Below are positions 16,076 through 24,012 of a stretch of DNA of 64,000 bases, in pieces (position 1 is the stretch's first letter; every line of letters starts with the position of its first letter). The notes under the pieces were generated by a model that saw only the letters and a program-made list of their open reading frames with translations, was not told where the DNA came from and made no database searches. The translations under genes and the position numbers were made by a program. This DNA is from an uncultured Clostridia bacterium (lineage in GTDB: Bacteria > Bacillota > Clostridia > Oscillospirales > Ruminococcaceae). The DNA is taken from positions 186,001 through 250,000 of the forward strand of contig CANQLI010000001.1 of the NCBI GenBank assembly GCA_947624675.1. Direction: 5' to 3'.

Positions 16076-16102
16076 CACCGCCGTCATAATATGACGGCGG
16101 TG
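16076..16102 (-). terminator. Terminator of the EF-G-like gene
   Basis: CACCGCCGTCAT pairs perfectly with ATGACGGCGGTG over a 3-nt loop, followed on the minus strand by TTATTTTG. Confidence 0.85.
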
Positions 16103-16115
16103 CAAAAATCTTATT

Positions 16116-18194
16116 TTATTCCACAGAATTTTTAGCTATAACATCTGTTGCGAGCTGCGGCGGAAGCTGCTCATATCTCGCCATTTCAAGTTCAAAGGCG
16201 CCTCTGCCTTGAGTGGTCTGACGAAGGTATAAAGTGAAATCGGACATCTCAGCGATAGGAACATCCGCGATAATATCGGTCATTCCCTTTTTACCTGAAG
16301 GGTTCATACCGAGAACTCTTCCTCTTCTCTTATTAAGCTCTCCCATAACATCGCCTGTATTTTCATCAGGAACTGTTACTGTAAGTGAACCGATAGGCTC
16401 TAAAAGAACCGGATCAGCCAGACGAAGACCTTCTTTATAAGCTATTGACGCTGCCATCTTAAACGCCATTTCCGATGAATCTACGGGGTGATAAGAACCG
16501 TCCACCAAAATGGCCTTTAGTCCTACTACAGGAAATCCTGCAAGCACACCCTTTTTAACACTTTCCTGTAATCCCTTTTCGACCGCCGGGAAAAAGTTTT
16601 TAGGAACCGCGCCTCCGAAAACTCTTTCCTCAAAAATAAGCTCATCCGAAACGCACGGCTCAAACTCGATCCATACATCACCATACTGACCGTGACCGCC
16701 CGACTGCTTTTTATGGCGTCCCTGAACCTTTACCTTTTTGCGGATAGTCTCCTTATATGGAACCTTCGGAACGGTAAGCTCAACATCTATTCCGAAATCC
16801 CTGCTCAGCCTTCCGACAGTTGTGTCGTGATGTAGTCCTCCAAGAGAGCTTAATATCATTTCCTTTGTAGAATCGTCCTGAGCATAGCTTATCGTAAGGT
16901 CCTCTGACAAAAGCTTTGAAATTGCCGCTGAGATCTTGCTCTCGTCTCCGCCCTTTGATTTGACTGCCATCTTATGGCAAGGCTTCGGAAATACTATCTT
17001 TTCGAGCTTTATAACTCTCGACGGATCACAAATTGTGTCATTGGTCTGACAGTTCATCTTTGCCGCAACGACTATATCACCGCAGCACGCCTCAGCGATC
17101 TCCTCAGTCTTTTTGCCGTTAAGTATCATAAGCTTTCCTACTTTTTCACGGTCACCAGACTCTGCATTGACTATCTCCTTGCCGGAGGTTAGCTTTCCGC
17201 TGAACACCTTTATATAAGACATCTTTCCGACAAACGGATCAGCAACAGTTTTAAACACAAAGGCCGAAAGCGGAGCGTTTTCGTCGCACTCTATTTCTAC
17301 CATATCACCGCTTTGTGTCTCACCGAGCTTTGTTTCCTTTTCGCTTGGTGCGGGAAGCAGTAGCGAGATTTCCTTTAAGAGCATATCAACCCCCGCAAGA
17401 GTAGTTGACGAAACACAGGTAACAGGGGTAATAATTCCTTCATTCATTCCCTTGTGTATACCGTCTATAAGCTCCTTTTGTGTAAACGGCTCACCCGAGA
17501 AAAACTTTTCAAACAAAGCCTCGTCTGTTTCAGCGACCGCCTCTGAAACAGCCTCAATAAGTCCGTCTATTCTGTATTCCATCTTTTCGGACACCTCAGC
17601 GGTCGGCATATCGGTTTCCACTGCGTTTCCGTTATCGTCATACTTATACGCTTTCATTTCTATTAAATTCACATAAGAAACTATCTTTCTGTCAGCTATT
17701 ACCGGGACGACGACCGGACAGACAGTCGGTCCGAACTCCGACTTAAGCTGTGTCAAAACATTGTTAAAGTTTGCGTTTTCATCGTCGAGCTTTGTTACAA
17801 CAAACATTCTCGGTTTGCCTGTTTCAACCGCATAGTCATAAGCCTTATGTGTTCCTACCTTTACACCCGATTTTCCGGAAACGGTGATGATAACAGATCC
17901 GCTCGCAAAAATTCCTTCCATCATCTCTCCCGCAAAGTCAAAAAGCCCCGGAGTATCAAGAAGATTGACCTTAAATCCGTCTCTCTCAAAGCAGGAAAGA
18001 GATGTATACACAGAGCATTTTCTCTTGACCTCCTCCGGCATATAATCTGAAACTGTATTTCCGTCGGCTACCTTGCCCAAGCGATCAGACACTCCCGATT
18101 TATAAAGCAAAGCCTCTGTGAGCGAGGTCTTTCCCGATCCTGCGTGACCTGCTATAGCAATGTTTTTGATTTTCGTGCTGTCATATACTTTCAT
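16116..18194 (-). CDS. Elongation factor G paralogue (EF-G-like translational GTPase)
   Basis: A 692-residue, five-domain EF-G homologue. G1 is GHAGSGKTS at residue 16, G3 is DTPGLFDF near 80 and G4 is TKLDDENA near 135. The C-terminal domains IV and V are complete (HKKQSGGHGQYGDV, FKMAASIAY, LNKRRGRVLG). In the housekeeping factor G3 reads DTPGHVDF, where the histidine activates GTP hydrolysis; here a Leu stands in its place. That marks the divergent EF-G-like subfamily, which coexists with a canonical FusA in many bacteria and has no agreed function. The ATG at 18194 follows GGGAG; the frame is open to 18242. It is monocistronic with its own promoter and terminator. Confidence 0.85.
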   Translation of the reverse strand: MKVYDSTKIKNIAIAGHAGSGKTSLTEALLYKSGVSDRLGKVADGNTVSDYMPEEVKRKCSVYTSLSCFERDGFKVNLLDTPGLFDFAGEMMEGIFASGSVIITVSGKSGVKVGTHKAYDYAVETGKPRMFVVTKLDDENANFNNVLTQLKSEFGPTVCPVVVPVIADRKIVSYVNLIEMKAYKYDDNGNAVETDMPTAEVSEKMEYRIDGLIEAVSEAVAETDEALFEKFFSGEPFTQKELIDGIHKGMNEGIITPVTCVSSTTLAGVDMLLKEISLLLPAPSEKETKLGETQSGDMVEIECDENAPLSAFVFKTVADPFVGKMSYIKVFSGKLTSGKEIVNAESGDREKVGKLMILNGKKTEEIAEACCGDIVVAAKMNCQTNDTICDPSRVIKLEKIVFPKPCHKMAVKSKGGDESKISAAISKLLSEDLTISYAQDDSTKEMILSSLGGLHHDTTVGRLSRDFGIDVELTVPKVPYKETIRKKVKVQGRHKKQSGGHGQYGDVWIEFEPCVSDELIFEERVFGGAVPKNFFPAVEKGLQESVKKGVLAGFPVVGLKAILVDGSYHPVDSSEMAFKMAASIAYKEGLRLADPVLLEPIGSLTVTVPDENTGDVMGELNKRRGRVLGMNPSGKKGMTDIIADVPIAEMSDFTLYLRQTTQGRGAFELEMARYEQLPPQLATDVIAKNSVE

Positions 18195-18254
18195 TACCCA
18201 AACTCCCATCTGTTTGTATAGATTATCGCCAATATTATTCAAAGCGTATAGTTA

Positions 18255-18283
18255 ATTATATACTATTTTCACAAAAAAAGCAA
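18255..18283 (-). promoter_or_regulatory. Promoter of the EF-G-like gene
   Basis: On the minus strand TTGCTT (18283-18278), 17 bp, TATAAT (18260-18255). Confidence 0.75.
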
Positions 18284-18381
18284 TACCTTTTGCCATATTT
18301 TTTAATAAAATAACAAATAGCTTTCGGGAATTCTTAAAACAGCGATTGTTTAATCAAATTTAGGATTTTTTCTTTTGCGGC

Positions 18382-18410
18382 TTTACTTTTGCGCTTTTAT
18401 GTGTTAAAAT
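18382..18410 (+). promoter_or_regulatory. Probable promoter of the acyl-CoA ligase gene
   Basis: TTTACT (18382-18387), 17 bp, TAAAAT (18405-18410), about 40 bp before the start codon. Confidence 0.5.
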
Positions 18411-18450
18411 AAAAAAGTAATATCAAGTATATTATTGAGGTGATAAAATT

Positions 18451-20091
18451 ATGCCTATTACTGATATTTTGAGGCAAAACGCAAAAAACTATCCCGGAGA
18501 CATATGTCTTGTCGAGATAAATCCGTCAATAAGAGAGAATAAGCGGAGAACCTGGAAAGAATTCGACCTTATAGAGCCTGCCCCACAGGATTATTACAGA
18601 AGAGAGATAACTTGGGCGGTTTTTGACGAAAAAGCTAACCGTTTCGCTAATCTCTTGATCTCAAGAGGGATAAAAAAGGGGGACAAGGTCGGAATTCTTC
18701 TTATGAACTGTCTTGAATGGCTTCCTATCTATTTTGGCGCATTGAAGGCAGGGGCTATTGCGGTGCCACTCAACTTCAGATATACAGCAGACGAGATAAA
18801 ATACTGTGTTGAGCTTGCTGATGTAGATGTTTTGGTGTTTGGCCCCGAATTTATCGGAAGAGTTGAGGAAATAGCCGACATAATAGTAAGAGTAAAATAT
18901 CTGTTTTATGTAGGAGAAAGCTGTCCGGGCTTTGCCGAGCATTATGACAGCTTAGCTGCTAACTGCCACAGCTCCGACCCTGAGATACCGCTTACAGACA
19001 GCGATGATGCCGCTATATATTTTTCTTCCGGAACTACCGGCTTTCCTAAAGCGATACTACATAATCACGAAAGTCTTATGCACTCATGCAGAGTGGAACA
19101 GAATCATCATTCACAGACAAAAGACGATGTATTTTTGTGTATCCCGCCACTTTATCATACCGGAGCTAAGATGCACTGGTTCGGAAGCCTTTTATCAGCA
19201 TCAAAAGCTGTACTTTTAAAAGGTGTTAAGCCTGAATTTATAATTGAAGCTGCCCATAAGGAAAAATGCACGATAGTCTGGCTTTTAGTGCCATGGGCAC
19301 AGGATATTTTAGATGCCATTGAGCGCGGTGACATTGATCTTTCAAAATACGATCTATCAAAATGGAGACTTATGCACATAGGCGCACAGCCTGTACCGCC
19401 TAGCCTTATCAAGCGTTGGAAAAAGGTTTTCCCTAACCACCAGTATGACACAAACTACGGACTTTCCGAATCCATCGGACCCGGCTGCGTACATCTTGGT
19501 GTTGAAAACATTCACAAGGTCGGCGCTATCGGAAAAGCAGGCTTTGGATGGGAAGTAAAGATCGTTGATGATAACGGTAATAAGGTCAAAGCGGGAAGTG
19601 TCGGCGAGCTTTGTGTTAAAGGGCCTGGAGTTATGACCTGTTACTATAAGGATGAAGCCGCAACGGCGGAGGTCCTTAAAGACGGATGGCTTTACACAGG
19701 AGATATGGCTGAAGAGGATGACGACGGATTTATATATCTTGTTGACCGAAAGAAGGATGTTATAATAAGCGGAGGCGAAAACCTTTACCCGGTTCAGATA
19801 GAGGATTTCTTAAGAAGTCACGAAAGTGTTAAGGATGTTGCTGTAATAGGACTTCCGGATAAGCGTCTCGGCGAAATTGCCGCAGCAATAATTGAGGTCA
19901 AGGAGGGTCACAGCCTTACCGAAGACGATATAACAGCATTCTGCATAGGGCTTCCAAGATACAAACGGCCGCATAAAATAATCTTTGCGCCTGTTCCGAG
20001 AAACGCCACCGGAAAAATAGAAAAGCCTAAACTGAGGAGAATTTACTGCGGCGAAAGTGTTGTCGCAAAGCAAAACGAAATAGAGGTATGA
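18451..20091 (+). CDS. AMP-binding acyl-CoA synthetase
   Basis: ANL-superfamily ligase that activates a carboxylic acid as an acyl-adenylate and transfers it to CoA. The 546 residues carry A3 IYFSSGTTGFPKAI near 189, A5 YDTNYGLSESIGPG near 334, A7 GWLYTGDM near 415, A8 RKKDVIISGGENLYP near 432 and A10 GKIEKPKL near 529, which holds the catalytic lysine. The order and spacing match medium/long-chain acyl-CoA ligases (FadD or YngI-like); substrate length is not readable. GAGGTGAT precedes the ATG. There are no beta-oxidation genes nearby, so fatty-acid activation for lipid synthesis or detoxification is as likely as degradation. Confidence 0.85.
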   Translation: MPITDILRQNAKNYPGDICLVEINPSIRENKRRTWKEFDLIEPAPQDYYRREITWAVFDEKANRFANLLISRGIKKGDKVGILLMNCLEWLPIYFGALKAGAIAVPLNFRYTADEIKYCVELADVDVLVFGPEFIGRVEEIADIIVRVKYLFYVGESCPGFAEHYDSLAANCHSSDPEIPLTDSDDAAIYFSSGTTGFPKAILHNHESLMHSCRVEQNHHSQTKDDVFLCIPPLYHTGAKMHWFGSLLSASKAVLLKGVKPEFIIEAAHKEKCTIVWLLVPWAQDILDAIERGDIDLSKYDLSKWRLMHIGAQPVPPSLIKRWKKVFPNHQYDTNYGLSESIGPGCVHLGVENIHKVGAIGKAGFGWEVKIVDDNGNKVKAGSVGELCVKGPGVMTCYYKDEAATAEVLKDGWLYTGDMAEEDDDGFIYLVDRKKDVIISGGENLYPVQIEDFLRSHESVKDVAVIGLPDKRLGEIAAAIIEVKEGHSLTEDDITAFCIGLPRYKRPHKIIFAPVPRNATGKIEKPKLRRIYCGESVVAKQNEIEV

Positions 20092-20131
20092 CATATTAAC
20101 ATCTAGTATTTATTGTTGGTTACTTAAAGCT

Positions 20132-20170
20132 AAAAAGGCACAGACGATAAAATTTCGTCTGTGCCTTTTT
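20132..20170. terminator. Bidirectional terminator
   Basis: AAAAAGGCACAGACGA pairs over its full 16 bp with the inverse at 20155-20170 around a 7-nt loop. It serves the convergent ligase and YfhO genes. Confidence 0.9.
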
Positions 20171-20174
20171 GATG

Positions 20175-23100
20175 TTACTTCTTTTTCAGCTTTTTTGAAA
20201 AATCCATATCTTCGATCTGTTCGTTTTGAGGCTTTTGGGACTTATTCTTCTTTTCGTAAAACTTTTTGCTTTCTTTTGTTGCATTCTCTTTTTCGATTCC
20301 CAGTTCTTTGCGTTCCTCAGGCGAAAGCATTAAGTCGTAAATAACCTTTCCCGATTTTTTGCGTCGGCGGTTGAAGATTATAAGTATAACAAATGCCAAA
20401 AGACAGACAACGCTTATAATAATGCCGGCCGTAAAGCCCTCGGGAGAATACTTTAGCTCTATCTCATACTCACCTTCGTCAAGTCGTATTCCAAGCATAC
20501 TTCCATCGTGAGTTTTAATTCCGTTTTCGTTGTAAGTGTTGTTACAAACCTCCAAAGCGTTTTTCTCCTCACCGTTTACATAAACGCTCCAGCCCTTTTC
20601 ATACGGAATTGATGTGTACATAATTCCGCTGTTGTTCACCTTTATTTTTCCCTTTATATCGGTGTCACTTACACTTGTTATATCGAGCGTTCCGTTATTC
20701 CTTAGCTTCTCAATGCCCTCATCAAACACCTCGTCGTCAAGCCGGTAAACACAGCTTAAGAAGGTGCTTTTTGCGCTGAGCTTATCCTTTGTGGTTCCGG
20801 TTATTGTAACCGAATCGCCTGAGTCAAGATAACCTATCTGACAGGCGTAAGGCATTGTTGGCTTAAGACCGATAGTCTGGGTCGGATTTTCCTCATTTGT
20901 AGTCGTAATATTTATGTTTTCTATCTCTTCAAATTTAAAACATCCGTAATACCATCCGGGCTTTGAAGCGATATACTTAAGAGATACCGTGCCGTTTTGA
21001 TCAGTATTTGTCACAGTATTTATCGTTGTTCCGACAAGACTTACATTTGTTATCCTAACCCCGAAGCCCTCTATAATAAGTCCTGATTTCATAACCTCAT
21101 CAGTAAGATCTACAGGGAACATTACCGACTTTCCCTCAACGAATTCAAAGCCGTTTATAGTTCTTCTGTCATTGGGAGCTGACGGAGCATAATACTCAAT
21201 ATTAGCTCCATTTGCCCACACAGACTTGTCATCCATATACTCAAATGTGACCTGCATTGTTTTTCCTTTTTGTCCTGCTAAGCTTTCAGGAGCTATCTGA
21301 AAGAGAGTGTTAGGCTTAACTCCGCCAACCTCCTTGTCGGTATCGTTAAGCGGCTTCTTTCCGCTGAATAGATTCCTGTAACCGGAATCCCTTGCAGGTT
21401 CATAGGTGTGAAAGCCGGTGTTTTTTTCTTCGCTTGTAACAGCAAGATTTTTACAGCCCTCCGTTGAGGACAACGGTAGATAATAAAAGATATTTTTGTC
21501 TATACCGGTCATAGCCTTAAAAAGCTGATTCTGATAATAAAAAGGTATTGAGGATATGACATCCATATATTCTATTTCATCCTCGCACATAAATCCGAGA
21601 GGAAGATAAGCCTGATTTTCATATAGCTTTACATTATTTTCTGTATCAACAAGCTTGTTGTATTTCGTATCAGCCATATCACCTGTTTTTAAAATAGTGT
21701 ACTTTAAATTAAGTACCGCATTAGTAAACGGAGTGGTAGCTCTGTAATAATATCTGTTGCCTGCTCTTGACGCCATTATCCCAAGATTTCTTGTATATTG
21801 AGTCGTCTGACAGTTTAACATTGATGAAAACATTGAAATTCCCCTGTACTGATATAAAGCAGGGTCATTTATCGTGTATTCCTTAGCTGTCTCCATTCTG
21901 TAAAAGTCATCGTTTTCCGAATCGTATTTATCAACAAGCTTTTCTACTCCCTCTCCGTTAGAATAATATGTTTCATACGAAGACGAGCCTACCGCCTGTG
22001 TTCCGGCTTTAACATTAGCATTTAGTTCAAAAAGCATCGGAAACAGCATAACGAACGCTATGACCTTGGCATTTAAAAACCGAAATGCAATAAGTGCAAG
22101 ACATACTAGGTATCCTAGTCCTAAGAAGATGTTGCTCTTAAATGCCGAATCTTCGATATTTGCGGCGTGAGCAATAAACAACAGCGCTGCATACATCACC
22201 GCTCCTCCGATAAGCATTATCCAATTTGCCTTATCGAGCTTTAAAAATGTGCGGTATCCTATCGCAAGTACCGCGAACACGAACAAAAATGAAAACCTGA
22301 AAGGAATCATATTTGTAACGTGAAATCCATTCCAGATATAGTCAAGTACATTGTAGTTGCAGCTTACAATAAGAAAACCTACAATAACAACATACACTAT
22401 TTTTTCCCTTATTGGTATCTTATTACAAAATATCATCGCACCGAGCATAATTATGGCGAGCAATCCGCTGTAAAGGTTGGGAAGTCCCTCCTTTGTTGAC
22501 GGTGTGCCGAAAGCCAGCACATTTGATATGACATTTGTAAATGTGTCATAAAACCTGAATGTCGATGGGAATGTGGAATTTGCCGAATAAGCGTGCTGAA
22601 GTGCAATATATGCCGGCAGTATCAAAACGGCGGTAATTCCAAGTGCAATTACAGTGTAAAGTGCTATCTGTCCAAGCCTTTTCAAAAACATTTTAAATGT
22701 CGGACGAAGAAGTATATTCACAGCAAAAAACATAATTGCCACAAATACGCACACAAAGAATCCAATATAAAAGTTTGAGAAAAACGCCAGTGCGAGCGCT
22801 ACTACATATGTCTTATACCTTCCCTCTCTCACAAGTGCAAAGGTACCCAAAAACACGAGCGGCGCAAGCGCAACGGTATCAAGCCACATTATATTCCAGT
22901 AATATCCCATCATATACGCTGAAAGCGCATACGGAATCGAAAACAGCACAATAGAAAAATCGTTTCTCTTAAAAGTGCCTCTTAAAAACAGCGACATAAA
23001 AAGCCCTGCACATCCGACCTTTATACAGATAAACAGTGCAAAAACATCTCTAAGATACTCAGCCGGAATAAATACGGTAAAGAAGTTAAGAGGACTTGCG

Positions 23101-23465
23101 GTGTAATAAGACAAAACCGCAAGAAAATTTGAACCGAGTCCGCTTCTTAGAGTATATAAGAGCGAGCCTCCCGACTGCATTTTATCCTGCATCTCCTGCA
23201 AAAACGGAAAATACTGATGCCACCCGTCAACAACGAGAGCCTGCTGATCCCCGTTGGATGCAAAGCCGTGGATATTAAGAGCCGCAAATGCTATTGCCAT
23301 CATTACGAACGGTATTAAAAATGAAAGCGCAACATAAAAATAGTTTAAAAAAATTTTAACGCCCTTTTTCTCGAGTATTTTTCTAGCGCGCTCCGGCATT
23401 TTAAGCTCTGACGCGTTTCCCTTTTTAAGAGATGATCCTGCTTTTTTGGTGCTTGCCGTATTCAA
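20175..23465 (-). CDS. YfhO-family large membrane protein
   Basis: About 1,096 residues. The N-terminal third has twelve or more hydrophobic helices. The first extracytoplasmic loop carries DGWHQYFPFLQEM and GLGSNFLAVLSYYTASPLNF, typical of the YfhO family. A long, mostly beta extracytoplasmic domain and one last helix with a basic, Lys-rich tail follow. In Bacillus subtilis YfhO works with the flippase-linked glycosyltransferase CsbB to glycosylate lipoteichoic acid, so a GT-C-type sugar transfer role at the cell surface is inferred. Candidate starts are all TTG; the one at 23465 follows AAAGGCGATGAGAG, while 23489 lacks a site. It has its own promoter. Confidence 0.8.
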   Translation of the reverse strand: MNTASTKKAGSSLKKGNASELKMPERARKILEKKGVKIFLNYFYVALSFLIPFVMMAIAFAALNIHGFASNGDQQALVVDGWHQYFPFLQEMQDKMQSGGSLLYTLRSGLGSNFLAVLSYYTASPLNFFTVFIPAEYLRDVFALFICIKVGCAGLFMSLFLRGTFKRNDFSIVLFSIPYALSAYMMGYYWNIMWLDTVALAPLVFLGTFALVREGRYKTYVVALALAFFSNFYIGFFVCVFVAIMFFAVNILLRPTFKMFLKRLGQIALYTVIALGITAVLILPAYIALQHAYSANSTFPSTFRFYDTFTNVISNVLAFGTPSTKEGLPNLYSGLLAIIMLGAMIFCNKIPIREKIVYVVIVGFLIVSCNYNVLDYIWNGFHVTNMIPFRFSFLFVFAVLAIGYRTFLKLDKANWIMLIGGAVMYAALLFIAHAANIEDSAFKSNIFLGLGYLVCLALIAFRFLNAKVIAFVMLFPMLFELNANVKAGTQAVGSSSYETYYSNGEGVEKLVDKYDSENDDFYRMETAKEYTINDPALYQYRGISMFSSMLNCQTTQYTRNLGIMASRAGNRYYYRATTPFTNAVLNLKYTILKTGDMADTKYNKLVDTENNVKLYENQAYLPLGFMCEDEIEYMDVISSIPFYYQNQLFKAMTGIDKNIFYYLPLSSTEGCKNLAVTSEEKNTGFHTYEPARDSGYRNLFSGKKPLNDTDKEVGGVKPNTLFQIAPESLAGQKGKTMQVTFEYMDDKSVWANGANIEYYAPSAPNDRRTINGFEFVEGKSVMFPVDLTDEVMKSGLIIEGFGVRITNVSLVGTTINTVTNTDQNGTVSLKYIASKPGWYYGCFKFEEIENINITTTNEENPTQTIGLKPTMPYACQIGYLDSGDSVTITGTTKDKLSAKSTFLSCVYRLDDEVFDEGIEKLRNNGTLDITSVSDTDIKGKIKVNNSGIMYTSIPYEKGWSVYVNGEEKNALEVCNNTYNENGIKTHDGSMLGIRLDEGEYEIELKYSPEGFTAGIIISVVCLLAFVILIIFNRRRKKSGKVIYDLMLSPEERKELGIEKENATKESKKFYEKKNKSQKPQNEQIEDMDFSKKLKKK

Positions 23466-23501
23466 GCTCTCATCGCCTTTCCAAAACAAAACATATATTT
23501 T

Positions 23502-23530
23502 AGTATATCACATAGTACAAAAAAAGTAAA
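23502..23530 (-). promoter_or_regulatory. Promoter of the YfhO-family gene
   Basis: On the minus strand TTTACT (23530-23525), 17 bp, TATACT (23507-23502), with TG before the -10. Confidence 0.6.
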
Positions 23531-24000
23531 TATTTATTTAAACTAATATTTATAACTCAGTGTTCCCCCTCGACTCTAGCGGCGGGTTTTATTTTCGTAA
23601 TCATCGGTCGTTATTGAAGCGATATTTTATCCTTACGGTTTCAGCAAGAATAAAATCATAAACTAAAGCTATAAGTCAGCTTTGCTCGTTGACCGAAAGC
23701 CGGACTATGCTATGAGAAATGTTAACAAAATATGAATATTATGAATTTTTTGTAAATAAACTGTATTTATTTTATGAAAAATGTACGTTTGCGTACATTT
23801 TTTCCCGATTTTGCGCTGTTAGTAGAGGGTTATAAAAAATTCAATTTTTAAAGCTTATGCTGATAACGCTTAACATTAAAACAGCATCTGACTGATCTCA
23901 GGAATTTTTTAAAGTAAGTCATTGACAAACCTTTGGTTTTAGTGAATATCCCTCTTAAGTTTTGAATAAGCATTAAAAAGGACAAAGCTAAAAGCTGTTT
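23531..24000. other. 470-bp intergenic region without a recognised gene
   Basis: No long reading frame and no known RNA could be recognised between the divergent YfhO and Ca-ATPase units. The tract 23570-23710 is richer in G+C than its surroundings and looks like degraded or structured sequence. An 11-bp stem (AAAAATGTACG/CGTACATTTTT) lies at 23777-23802. A TTGACA at about 23923 precedes the ATPase gene, but its -10 is poor. I searched for the yybP-ykoY manganese riboswitch, often found before such ATPases, and did not see its conserved cores. Confidence 0.5.
23777..23802. terminator. Stem-loop with U tract in the intergenic region
   Basis: AAAAATGTACG pairs with CGTACATTTTT around TTTG and continues into further T. 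Either strand could use it as a terminator, but no gene ends here. Confidence 0.5.
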
Positions 24001-24012
24001 GGAGGAATTATA

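Noticed and set aside
23531-24012. Manganese (yybP-ykoY) riboswitch before the P-type ATPase
   Set aside because: The conserved GGGGAGUAG and loop elements could not be found.
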